Origin: Tubiluchus corallicola
Lineage: Eukaryota; Priapulida; Priapulimorpha; Priapulimorphida; Tubiluchidae
Direction: 5' to 3'
NCBI GenBank assembly: GCA_030141605.1
Contig: JAQGDQ010000006.1
Coordinates: forward strand, 1,639,067-1,703,066
Length of the DNA stretch: 64,000 nt
The notes under the pieces are model-generated. The model searched no databases. It saw only the letters and a list, made by a program, of their open reading frames with translations, and was not told where the DNA came from. A program made the translations under genes and the position numbers. How positions within the stretch are numbered: position 1 is the first letter of the stretch; each line of letters begins with the position of its first letter. Below are positions 26,101 to 39,300 of the stretch, in pieces.

Positions 26101-27305
26101 GTCTTTTTGAGTTTGCCTTCAACTCATATTATTGTCATTTGTCTCTTACTAAAAAATCAGTTACGTTCACTTAAGAACTCAAATTAATTAGAAGCTTCTG
26201 AATAAACTACACGGGTTTCCTCTTTACGAAACATTAGAAAAACCACAAAAGCTTATGATGTTTTCTGGGACCATGATGACGTGGCTTGATTCTGATTATG
26301 TAAGTAATCTGATTATGCTATGACGTATAATATAATATGGCTTGATGTATATAATTCTGATTATGCTATGACATGTATAATATAATAAAGACAGATTTTA
26401 CTATTGCGAGTCAGCAGAGAGATAGCTTGTAAAAGCATCAGTAGAAAGAAATGGAAAGCAAAATACGTTCAAATAAATACAATCAAATTGAAAATATTCG
26501 TCATTTCTGACAACCAAAAATACGTGTATTATTGTGCTGACATGATAATAAAGATGACTGAGACATCAAATACACCTTGCAAGACTGAAGACAATTTCAG
26601 ACAATATTACATACGCAATAGATTACATAGGTCCCCATATTGATTTGATTACTGAGTGTAATCCGTAATAGGATACCCTGAACCTAGACCTGTGTGTGCA
26701 TTTTCAATGAAATCAAATAACATGTATCCCCTAAAATACAACCACAAACATAAATGCAGGCCATATGAGTGCTTGATAAAGACACATAGAAAACATATGT
26801 GCAACAGTAATACAAAAACTGTGCTTAAATCAAGTCATCTAAACCAAAAATCATTAGTATTCTTCAAGGTTATATACAGATGTAACCAACATTTCACTAG
26901 TGGCACACAGTGTTTTCTAGGAACTTAATTTCTTAGTACAGATCTGTTTAGAAGTTACGAAAATATCCCTAGTCTATTGCTTCAGACTTAAAAGTAATTT
27001 TTTATAATATCAACTTATACAGGAACTATTCTTCAAGAAATGGACTATGACCCCCCTATTGTTTGGAAAGCTTCTCGGATCTTATCCTAAATACTGCACA
27101 TTTCAAGCAATTTGTGAGACAAATTGTGGTCATCCCCAATAACAGAACAGGTTTGAATAAGAGCCTGGCATATGACACTCTGTGCCATCACCTTTGCAGA
27201 AAATGCTAAAATTAAAATTATTTACACAACTATAGCTATATGGAAAAGGGAAGAGTTAAGTGGTGTAGCCACGACTAAGCTTGCATTACAAGTAATGGGT
27301 TTAAA
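23158..27305. other. Gene-free AT-rich sequence downstream of MTA
   Basis: No exon recognised. A 95-residue minus-strand frame at 24,569-24,856 has no family I know. A partial tandem duplication (TCTGATTATGCTATGAC) lies at about 26,300-26,390. The MTA 3' UTR must occupy the right end, but no clear polyadenylation signal was identified. Confidence 0.45.
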
Positions 27306-30300
27306 TTAGTCGAGAATGACGACTTGATCCGAGCGTCCAAAACCGGGAGTTTTCACGTTCACTCTTCGCCACGGTTTGCGAGCGATCTTTCTCAGTTCGA
27401 TTCCAGTCAACTGTTTACGAACTTTCCTAAAAATAAGAAACAGCTCGAGCATAGGATACAAAACGCGATGAATATACATCTACTGCTTTTAAATTTTAAT
27501 ATTTCTATTGTTTATAACACAAGTATGTCAACGAAATCTGGTAAAAAAATTCCATGTAACAAACCTAGTATTATCAGTAGCATGGAAGTAGACATCATCG
27601 GGAGCCTCAACCCAGTTCAGTAAGTGTCTTTTTCCTGCGCGGTTCATCGAGATTTTATCCCGTCCGTTGAATCCATGTGCACCCATTCCCATCATAGCCT
27701 GCAGTCGCTGGGCACCGTACACGGCACTGGGACGCTGGAGAATTTGCCCAGTCTGAGGACTAGGAGCCAACACAGGACGCTTTGCTGGATGACCTATTAA
27801 AACAAAAAAGCAATGACTGTTATGGGCGATGTGACATTAATTTGCAATATCATGTACCTAATAAGAGGCTTACAGCATCTTTAATATAACTGTCAACACT
27901 GGACAATGGTTTGCAGACAATCACTAAAATAACTTGGGAAATTAAACTTGTAAATGTAAGAAATGTAAAAATGTAAAGCCGAGAATCGAACATTTTATCG
28001 ACTGTGTTCAACTGAATATAATCCAATTCACAATTCAATCCAACTAACAATTACGTTGAGTGTACGTACTCCCCTTTAAACAAGAAAATTCTGTAACAAT
28101 GAGCAACAGTCATTTTCCTCTGTAACCTATTGCATTTTTCATTATGACCGTCACTTGACCCCTGACTAGATCATCATCTAGCATTTCTTTGCTACTTGGT
28201 ACAATGCAATGAAACGTGTCATACAGAAACAAATATATTCAGTTTTCAGCAACATGATGGTCACCTCGTATAAGGTTTCTTTGCCGTCTTTTTCAATTAT
28301 TGATTAAATACAGCGGATTGGTTGGCTATTTTTGTCAAACCTCAACTACATCTTCTCATGGTCCTTAAGAAAAACTGATAAGCGATTGCCAATGTATTGA
28401 CAAGCCAAGAAGGAACATGTAAGTTTTCGACAAGAGGCTGGTTAATAGTTGTACATTGATTTGCAGTTTTCCATCTGTCTTCAGGTCAGTCTTTTATCCT
28501 CTGTCCATTAGTGCTCACTTAACAGAATCTGATAAATGCTTGACAGAGTTTGGACAAAATCGTTGACATGTTCTAGCGCAAAAGCATCCTAAGGAACATC
28601 TCATCGTTCAAGTTTCGGACAATTATTGAAAATGTAGGTTTTACTTTGAAGGCAAAAAATTTATAAGTACTTGGGAACATAAAGCATAAAAACAATTTTT
28701 AATCGATGATAAATGATCTGAACGCTAAATGGAATAAAAAATTACAAAATCTTAACACTAAGTTAATTCAATACGAGCTAATCCCAAACACAACCCTTCA
28801 TTTATCTAATAGTACAGTATTAATGGCAGTGAGGGGTGGGGCACTCATTTTAAGCTGAAATCTTTAATAACAATGTAACTGCTGCTTACGATAATAGAAG
28901 CCGGGAGCTTAAATACAAAATTTTGTAGATTTATTCTATGAGTTAGCAATAAATTTAATACGAGCGCAGTACAGGGCGAACTTGGCAAATAGCCCATTGG
29001 TATAAATATAATCTGTAGAATATAATCGGTATAAATAATTGGCTACTGGATAAGTCTAATCAATGTGATAAACAAAATGGAGAAAAAGTTTCACTGATAT
29101 TTTAAGCTTAAATGTCCTGCCTTTACATCTATGAATAATGATGACAGACACTTGTTTTCGGCAGGAAGTGGCAATCAAAAAACATTACTAGTTGTTTGTA
29201 ATTTAATACGCAAACGTTTTCTAAATAGGAAGGATTTACGGAATTTAATATTTATACATTTTATTGTTACCTGATTTTGTTAAAGTGTTACTTGTGTATG
29301 TATAGTTGGGTTTATGGCATACATCAGGGTTTGATGTTGTTTTATAATATGTTATGTATCAATTTGTACTTATATTTCTTTTTGGCATTTTGTACGTAAT
29401 GACCATGCACTCTGATAAATACACTTTCATTCAATAAATTATTTAAAATATTCAGATGATAATTAGTGTGATAATAATTTGAATTTTTTTCTCTCGACTC
29501 AGTATTTCTTCCTCCATAGAATGGTGTTGGTCCCATGTAAAATTGTGGTTGTGTACGCAAGAGATAGAAAACATGTTTATTTTTAAAAAAACAAAACAAT
29601 TATTTTATCGTCTGTTTATCGTACCAACCTTGCCGTTTTAATTTTACTTTAGTCAAAATGATTAATCAGACAATAAACTTACTTAAAGGACAAAAAACTT
29701 TACTTACATAAAACTAAAAAAATCACCTTGAAATTTTGTATCACCTACATGCTGTCTTATTGCGTACAGAGCTTGTATTAGCAGCATCGCTAGATAAAAC
29801 TTGAAAACTCCCGCGACGACCATCAGGTACAGCCATTTTAATGGCAGGTCATTTAAAATAAGTTGAAAAAATAATCAGAGCATTCGTAGCGCACATTTCA
29901 CTAACTGAACAAAGGTACAAATTGCTGAAACTTGTCAAAAAGATTAAAAATAAGTTTTTTTTGGCGAGTTAGAAGTGCAAACTTGAAGGGTGAGCCAATG
30001 ACATTTTACCAATTGGTGGCGAGAACACTACAATTTTCTTTCCCACTTACATACATTTTTCAACTAAGCATGATGCAAAGTGCTATAACTTTGTGTGGCA
30101 AGTTTTTTGGGATTTAAAACTGCTCGTTATTCCACTTTAATTTCAAGCACCAGACTGATCTACTCAATATCACATTCCAAGAAACTAATCTAAGGAAACT
30201 TACCATCACCACCTGCATGATCAAATGCACGTTTCTTCATGATGGTGGGTGCCAAGTTACCAATACCTGTGCTGCCACCTGTAACCATTTCAGACATTCT

Positions 30301-33300
30301 CTGCAGTGGATCAGTTACAGAACGAGCAGGCCTGGCACTTTTACGCTCTGAAATAAATGTAAGAATTGCAATCACCAATGCAATGCAATGCAGCAAACGT
30401 TAAATGATGCTCCAAGTCATAGGAAAAATCAAGCTGCACTAAGCATCTTGAACTCCCAGTAAGGTTCTTTTACCTTCTTAGATAAGCTACGTTTTGTCTA
30501 GGAATCGAGTGAATTCTACGAAAAACTGGAAAGCTAAATACAGAAATTTACAGTTTACAATGGCCCAGTCCATGAATGAACTTCGACAAATGTAAAGCTT
30601 TTGCTTGCATTTAGTCAAAGTACTTCCTTAAGACTGACTAAGTCAACCACACAAGCAATCTCATCAGCCAAGACAGCTTTCTAGATGGATAAGCTACGCT
30701 CACTATTGAAAACAAAGTTCTTATTTGATGAAACATAATGATGTGAAATTTCCCCTTACTTGTCTAGTATTCGTGTTTCAAAAATTAGAGGTGGCAACAT
30801 CCTTCAAATTAATTGACAAGCTTACGTGATACGCGGTCCTCCCGAGGCATTATCGCAGCGGGCTTGACGGGCGTGTCCCGAGACTCTCTAGTTGCAGTTC
30901 CTCCGGTAAGAACGTCTGGTTTGCCAGTTGATAAATCTATTCCCAAGCGTGCCACAATGTCGTCTGTTCCTGATCGCTTCTTAGCAACCATCTTGCCTAT
31001 AATTACGTAAACACTGTACATGTATTATGGTGCAACTGTGATAGCTTAACAAAATCTACGCAAGCATGTAACATTTCAAAATGGCCAACCAAACCTATAA
31101 GACGAATCAATGACTTGAATTAAAATACTACATTACGGAGAGAAATAAGGCAATTCAAAGAATCAACTAAAGGGTGGGTTGTGCTAACGCATTATCTATT
31201 TTACAGTTGACTTAAACCTGCCACTCTGTACGACAGAGTGGATGCTCGTACAAACACATTATCTGACTTCTGCTCTCATCAAGGATTTGGATGGTTTCTA
31301 GATGAAGCTTACTCATGGAATGACCAGAATAGCAAAAACAGTTGCAGGTATAGTCTGGTTCTGAGGGTGCCCTCATCACTGAGTTCACGTCGGTGTAACT
31401 TAAGCCAGCCACAAAAAAATTGTTTCTGTCTTACCTCATCAACTCAAAAGATGGCAGCAGGAAGGGAAGAAAATTTTTTTTTAAAGCTTTGTGAATGTGA
31501 ATCGTGGAATATCAATTTCATTTGAAATTGAAGTTTGTTTACTTTCCACTGGTTAGTAGTAATGCTTTAAATTTTTTCAATGCACATTTATCACGCTTTG
31601 ATTTTTAGCTTTTTGTTTCACATTACTAAACTGTCGTACAGTATCAATTATCATGTAGTCTCTTTTTTGTATAGTACAAATATATGATCTGATAATCACG
31701 CCTAAGCGGCAGTACTACTCGGGCGTTAATAGCCATTAATATGCTGATTAGGCAGAAAAAATTATACGTTCTAGCCTCCAATACAGTAATCAGCATCATA
31801 CAAAATGGCAACCCTGGAGAGTTTGGCAACCCAAAAAACATGGATGCATCCTCGCTGAAATAATAATTATTGCATTTTACATTTGAAATTAAAAAGAATG
31901 AGTCGGTGAGACTTAATAGGGAAAAGCTGGGAAGAAGAAGATTTGAAATTTAAAAAAATACTATTTTACATGAGTGTGTCAGTATATGAACATACAAAAA
32001 CAATTATAAAATTACCCGGGTGATTAGATGGAAACAGAAGTATTTTTACTGTCGGCCTTAGGCATGAGAATCATAATTATTAATCCCCTCCTACATGCTT
32101 TGCCCACCCTATTGTCACAAAGTTTGTTAGGCCAACATTAACATGTTGTTTTTTAGTTTTTTTATCTGCACCTGCGAGCGTTCAATGTAATAGTAGTATA
32201 CTAGTACTTATAACTGTAGAACAGTAGCAGTGGGAAAGGCAGCAGCAACAATTACTGAGTTCATTGCCTTTTAAATGTCTACTTAAAACAATGTGGGAAT
32301 CAAGAAATGGCTTCACTCTACCAATCTATAATTTATAAACTAATAGAAATGGCTTCACTCTACCAATCTATAATTTATAAACTAATAGACTATTTACTCA
32401 GCAAAATGAAATATTTGTTATGGCTTTCATAACCTTACTTTGAATAAAATGGATGTATCCATATAATCTGCTTAAAATGTATATGAAGTATGACTATCAC
32501 ACATTTTAATTAAACTGTAATTATGTTAACCAACCTAAAGGTTTGTCTTTATCAGCAGCAATCCTAGCTTGGCATTCTGCTTTAATCGCTGCTGCATTGA
32601 TTGGTTCAAAAGGTTTTCGCCCGGCGTGTCGAACTCGCAACATGTCACCACACACTCTCCGAGCAAGACGAGTCAGAGGTGTAGTGTGCAGGCAGAATGC
32701 TGCCCGAGTCTTTACAATGGGACGAGGACTCCCGGAGCGCATCGCGAAGCCATGCATAGCTGCACAGTGACGAACCAGCTGCGTGCGCATCTTAAACTCC
32801 TTTCCACAACCTGCAAATGAACAAATTTGAACGTGCAATCATAAACCAGGACTATGAAACAGCCAAAAGACTAAACATGAAAATGATTTCTTTGTTGATT
32901 CAAGAAGCCAGAAAATCAATAATGTTTTGATGCAAAATAAAAATGTTTCTTTCACAAAAAGTGCGAATGAGAAAAAAAATGAGAAAAACTGTGTTCTTTG
33001 TATTTATTTCCAGTCCTTTAAAACACTAGTTTTCATGAACTTTTTCAAGTATTTCCTAGCAAAAATTTGCTCACATATGCAAAAATACCTCCATAACTGT
33101 AGTTCATTCAGCCTATCAGCACATGTGAAAATAAAGAGAAAACCATTAATAATTATGCTGGAAATTTTGATAGAAGTGAGAGTTCAGTGGACAGGGTTCC
33201 TACAGAATTTTAAAATAAATTTCCATGACCTCCGAAACTTTTACCTGACCAAATATAGATTTTCCATGACGAAGATAAGCAGAAACTGTATTACCAGTAA

Positions 33301-36300
33301 ACGTAATTAAACATTTTTATGTGTGGACATTCATACATATACTGATATATAATGTGTCTGCACAATTGCAGTAGTGCTAACGAAATGACACTAATTACAT
33401 TAAATAAACTTTCTTAATCCAATCATTATTTTTGGCACAGAAATTGAAACTGGGAGCCTGCCATAGCAAAATTTTATTTGAATACGAATCGCTGAAAAAT
33501 ATGTTTGAAAAAATATCGGTCCATGGTGATTATTTTTGCAACGATTTCCAATTTCCCGGACTTTTCACCCCATTTTCATCATTTTCCCTGACTTTTCCAT
33601 GACTTTCCAGGATAGCCTGCATTTTTAAGGATTTTCCCTGACCGTGGGAACCTGAGTGGAGCATGCATGTGACGGAAAAGGAGAGTAAATATTTCTACTG
33701 ACATTCATAAGTTCTTATCAAGGTTGTAGAGTTGTGTTTAATTTGACAAGATATATTCAATGTGAATTTTCTTTTATATTTAAAATAAATCGAGTCCAAA
33801 AAATGTTGCATGATTTTAATAAGTAAAACTGAACTGTTACTGTCACCTTGAATAATTTTCAACTCACCAAGAACACTGCATTTATATGTCTGCATCTGCA
33901 TCTGAGCAGCCTGATTTTCTGCCTGCTCTAATCGGGTTGGCATTTTCAGGCCTCCGTACTTCTTCCAGTATGTCCAGCAGTTGGCACAAACACGACAGTG
34001 CAGGTGCGATGCACCCCAAGCATACCTGGGAAAAAAAACGTAAATAAAAATAGTGAAGTTCAACACAATAATTGCAGAAGAATTTAAAGTCAACAAACTG
34101 ATCATTAGTGCCTTGGAATATTTTATACAATTTGCCACTCAGTACGCCAAGTTCAAGCCACTAGTAACAAGGATTATGTATTTTGACATGCATTTTTGAG
34201 GATAGAAGCTTCTCACAGTATCCTTTAAGATGAGAAATTGAACTGCTCATTTTTATTTATTTATTTTTAGTTATTACGAAAACACCAAACAACAATACAA
34301 TATAGCAAAACACATTACGATGACAAGGTGTACATAAGATTATATAATTACATTAATTTCATAATAAAATTGGCATGACATGATATCATTAATGATGCAG
34401 GTGTTAGGGTGCAAAAAGGGAAGGTAAAAAATGATGGACTGATAGTGTAGGAGATGGGAATTAGTACGATTAGGTTAGTGAAATGATGTGGATTAGTTGA
34501 ATATGAGATTGCTATTAAGACATTGCAAAAATATATATATATATTTATGAACAGAAGTACACTATCGGCCAGTCTGTCACTCACTGTAAATCTGAACATA
34601 CGCGTGAACATACTATACAAGGTCAACCTTTAATTCGCATTAAAGAATAAAGTTTTCAAACTTTTTTTGAATCTTGGTAACGACGAAGTTGAATTAGTAC
34701 TTGCAGGTATTTTGTTCCGCATGGTTATTGTCTCTTTACCACATTTGGAAGCACTTATCTCAAGAAATCTCTGACAGATAAACCCAATTGCCAAAACAGC
34801 TTACCACTGATGTGAAACACTGGTAAAGCAGCTTTCACACGCACGAGAATCGACACCCTCAAATCCATTTCTTTGGCCCTGAATTGCTGCAGGGTTAGGT
34901 TTGTTGTAGTTTGGAATGTACACTTGTTTCAACTTGCTTTCTGCCTCAACGGCTTTTACACGTTTCTGCTGTACATAACGGTCTGTTGTTTTCCACATGT
35001 AGTAGTATCTGAAATAAAAAAATGGATCACATAGAGTATAAAAAAACATAAAATTTTGAATGATCACCCAACGAAAAGATCGACGCTGGTCTCCACCAAC
35101 TATGGCTTCGAACAATAACCTTTATTGAAAAATACTAAGCTAGAAAATTAATGCAGTGTTTGTGTTCTTTTTAAACAACTTTCACTCTTATAATTTCCAA
35201 ACACACTTTTTTATCAAAAAACCATTTTACCATATTTCCAAGAAACACTTAAGCTCTTAAAAGGTTTTTCAGACCTAATATTATATTACTACTCCTTGCA
35301 AAATAAAATTATGGATGTAAAATTGCAATCTAGCACCTGGATGTAAGGTATACCACTAATGTCACACAACTACATAAGGTAAAAGCAAAAAAACTAACCA
35401 GTTCTTCATAATTTTAATGGCTACTCAAGCATCTGTTTATCTTAAGCAACAATTCAATGAACAAACACTTCACAATTAAATAGTACAGCAGGAAATAAAG
35501 TTAAGATTATATACTAAAGAGTGATTGCTCTGAGTTCTAACAATTTCTCATCATTGTTTCATCTGCCATATTGGTGAACTGTTGACAAGTTGGCTTCTGG
35601 TAGTGAAATGTCGCAAATCTTAAATCTATAAACCAAATTTTCAACATTACTGTACATGCGCATACTCTATAATGTTCTTTAAAGATTTCCATGGTAAGAA
35701 GTCTTGTCTAATGTCACCAAAATCTTTTCCGTATTTCTCAATGGCTTCTTCAAAAAGATTTGCTTCGGCAGCCGACCACTCCTCCATTTCATCGCGACAC
35801 AAGACTGGGCCACTTGGTGGCACAAGTGTTGAAATTGCCTTTGAGAGATCGTAACCTATAAAAAATACACTCTAGCAAGACGTTGTTAACCGCAAAAAAA
35901 ATTAAAAGTACATTATTGTATTAATGTACACAAAAGTGCATTAATTATAATAACTGCAAACAGGTTAACTAAACTGTGTAAATAAAATTTAGCTATATTT
36001 TTCTATCTAATAAAAAATACCACTCTATAAATTACAGAAAAGTAACAACATGAGACAGGCTTTCCAACGTTCACTACGTTTCAAACTTCAATTATAGAAA
36101 CCTTGATAAAATCCTCAAAAATCATACTCACTGCTAACACATACTGTGTTTTAAATATAGTAATTTTTAAATAAAAACTGTCATTTCAAAGGCACCTTTA
36201 CACTAACAACCAATAAATTGGTTGGTTACTATTAATTTAAGCAAGCTTAGACAAATTTTTTTAAGTTATATCGGATACAGTATATAGTTGCAGCTAGTAC

Positions 36301-39300
36301 TTTGGCCAGAAATCTAAGCTCTCTAAAGCTAATACAGTAGGTGTCACTTAATAGACTCACTTTGGGACCGAAGTGTTTTTGTCCAATTAACCGACTGAAC
36401 CTATTAACCGATGGGTACAGTATTACTGGTATAGAAGTATGAGTCAACAGCTTACTATGCACTGCAAATGTTTTAATGAATTTTAATGGATCTGCTGTTG
36501 TATGATCACGCATAAATTTTCGAAAGAAATACTTAGTGTTTGGCGTGCTTAAACTGTTAGTGGTGCCCGTGTTTCCCCGCAAGTAGCTTCGTCGGTAGGT
36601 TCGCCTAAGCTCCTGCTTGCTATAATTGTGACATACTTACTGTACTGTGTAACTACGGCCAAATCACGTTGAAAACACCGGTTCTCATCTGATCACCGAA
36701 GTTAAGCAACATAGAGCCTGGTTAGTGCGCCTAGGAATACCAGGTGCTGTAGGCTTGCGGGATGCCCACACTGTATCTCGACACTAGGCAAGGAGCTGCA
36801 CAAGCAGCCAAAGACTAGAGGGCGGAGGAGGTCAAGTGACTCAATGGCCATGTGTAGAGGAGTAAACCTTCCAAATCAGGAGTGGAGCCCCGAAGGCGGA
36901 CCAGTGTGCAGTGTGCTCACTGACTCCGGCAGCTCCTGCAGCCAACTTGGTGCCAAACGTATCGCCCCGCTTTCCTTTGGACTACACCAGGGATGCCAGC
37001 AACTGTACTGTACCTGCATCCAGCAACATCTAACTGATAAGACATTCTGGCAAAAATAGTCAGAGCTTCAAAAACAAATCGCTAAGCAAGTGACTAAATG
37101 TTTAGCTTTCAAGAATTCTTGGGTAACCAGGTTAATTGCAGTGGCCAGGCGGGTCAAAGCAAACCATTAGGCTAGCATATTAGCATATGATAAACGTTCC
37201 TGCTTATAAACAAAACGGTACTTAACATGATTGTTTCTTATGTATATTATAGGACAAAAGCGAACTAAGATGATATAAAAGTCATAAAAGCTTATTAATC
37301 ATGGGAAAGTGTCTTATTGAATCATGTGAAGCAAAAATATTGATTCAATTATGCAGAGTTATTTAAGTCAATTACCGACAGTATTTATGTACATTTCAAT
37401 AGAAGTGGCCCGTACCAGGCGTTTTTGAGTCAATTAATTGATTGAGTCTATTAACCGTGAGTCAATTAAGTGCACCTACTGTATCAATTTAATAACCCGC
37501 GCCTACAAAGTTATTAAAACAGAAAAGAAATATTAGCAAACTAATCAACTAAGGTGTTTACCGGACAAGTGCAATACATTCATTGCATGGAATAAAGTTA
37601 CATCTCTAGAAGCAGCAGCCGCGCTCATGTGCAGACTCGGCTGTTTGACCGTACTAGAACAATCTAAAGCACGAGCAAATGTTCCCACTGACCGAGCAAT
37701 GACCATAAACTGGTCAATTTGAATATCAGATAATGGATTCTCTGGCGTGTAAATAAGACTTTCCAGTTCAGACACAACACGATTGTCAGATTCACCTAAA
37801 AACAGACAAACACATTAGTACAGCAAGTCTTCACTTAACGACGCTAATGCACTCCAGCAAAATGTGACATTAAGCGAAACGTCGTTAAACGAAACCAAGA
37901 CTTCCATGGAAAGTAATGTAAAAGAATTGAGATACGTTCCAGAAGCAAAAATCGATGCTGCTTAAATTGTATACATCAAATGTTTTATGAGTTTTATTCA
38001 TATTTCTACTGATTAATTGCCAGAAACCATCTATCTTTCTTACCAAAATCTAGCTAGACTGGATATGGGTCTATTGAAACCTGTATACAGACAGTTCACA
38101 TTTAAACAATGCAAAGAGAAGGCCTAGCCCTGCATGAAGCCATCTTGAGGCAATTTCAGGAAGTATTAATCTGGTTGTTATAGCAACAAGTTGCACACAA
38201 AATTCCTTGGCATCAAGTTTAAACTCAGGTGTCTGGAGACTGGATCGGCAAATAGATCTTCATACAAGCGGCTAGAATTTAGTACGCAGATAGTTGGGAA
38301 CCAAAAGCATTATAATAATTACACTGTTTGGGTTACTAATGTGCTTTTAGAACAAAATTATGCAATTTGCATGGCTTTTATACTCCAAATTAGGCAAAAA
38401 AAAGTTGTTGATAAAAAATGGTTGTCAGCAACTTAAAAAATCGTCTTTAAAACGAAACGTGTGTCGTTAAGTGAGAAAATGGTGTCAAATGTTCAGCGGT
38501 GTTAAAACGAAACGTTGTTAAACGGGGAGTCGTTAAGCAAGGACTTGCTGTAAATGAGAACTGAAAAGATATGGCTTCAGAATAACAAGAAAGCTCTGAG
38601 GGCATTGTGTTCCGTGCAGATTGATTTGTGACATTTTGTTGCTATTTTCTCCCTTTCAAGTGCAAAAAGGAAAAGCTGACTAAATCACTGCACACGAAGC
38701 CATATCATAGTGCGATATCACGAACATTTCAGTGTTTTCTGAACTTAATCATGCGCTGAGTTGTCTGTATTTTTCAGATTAATGCAAATATATGTCATGT
38801 AAGCGAAGATCTTGGATAATCTATGACTTCATGCACCATTTTAATTCCTTTCTTTTTGCATTCAGTTGTCTCTGAAGTTTATACACTTGTCAAAGGCTCA
38901 CTAAAACAATCTAGTAGAAAAAGCCTTCTGACTGCTTTTTTGCACTTTTTTTCTGAACTTTTTTAGTAAAAAACAGATCTGGCAATTGATAAGCGCACAA
39001 AAGCAGATGAGTCAAAATATTTTAGAGTGAAGACAATGTTGCGAGGTGCAACAAACATAAAACATATTGCAATAAAACATCTCAGAAATGTGTTCAATAC
39101 CGATATTACGATTCTTGTTTTTAGGCTGGTAAATTATAAGAAATATTTACATCAATTGCAAAACACACATTGCTTGAATGTAACAACTGAAAAGCTTATT
39201 CTCACAAAAAGTAATTTATGTAACATTAAATTACCTTCTCCAAGAAGGTTTTGTATCTCAGCTTGGAAGTTGCTCCCAACACGTATTTCTCCTTTATCAG

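Noticed and set aside
30809-31021. Plus-strand frame overlapping MTA exon 9
   Set aside because: Shadow of the MTA exon, which joins in frame to its neighbours.
32543-32820. Plus-strand frames overlapping MTA exon 8
   Set aside because: Antisense shadows of a strongly conserved MTA exon.
36844-37059. 71-residue plus-strand frame after the 5S-like block
   Set aside because: Lies in the GC-rich interior of a transposon; no recognised domain or splice sites.
37821-38550. Autonomous transposase gene in the pogo-like element
   Set aside because: No DDE-domain or DNA-binding sequence found in the 730-bp interior; it is non-autonomous.
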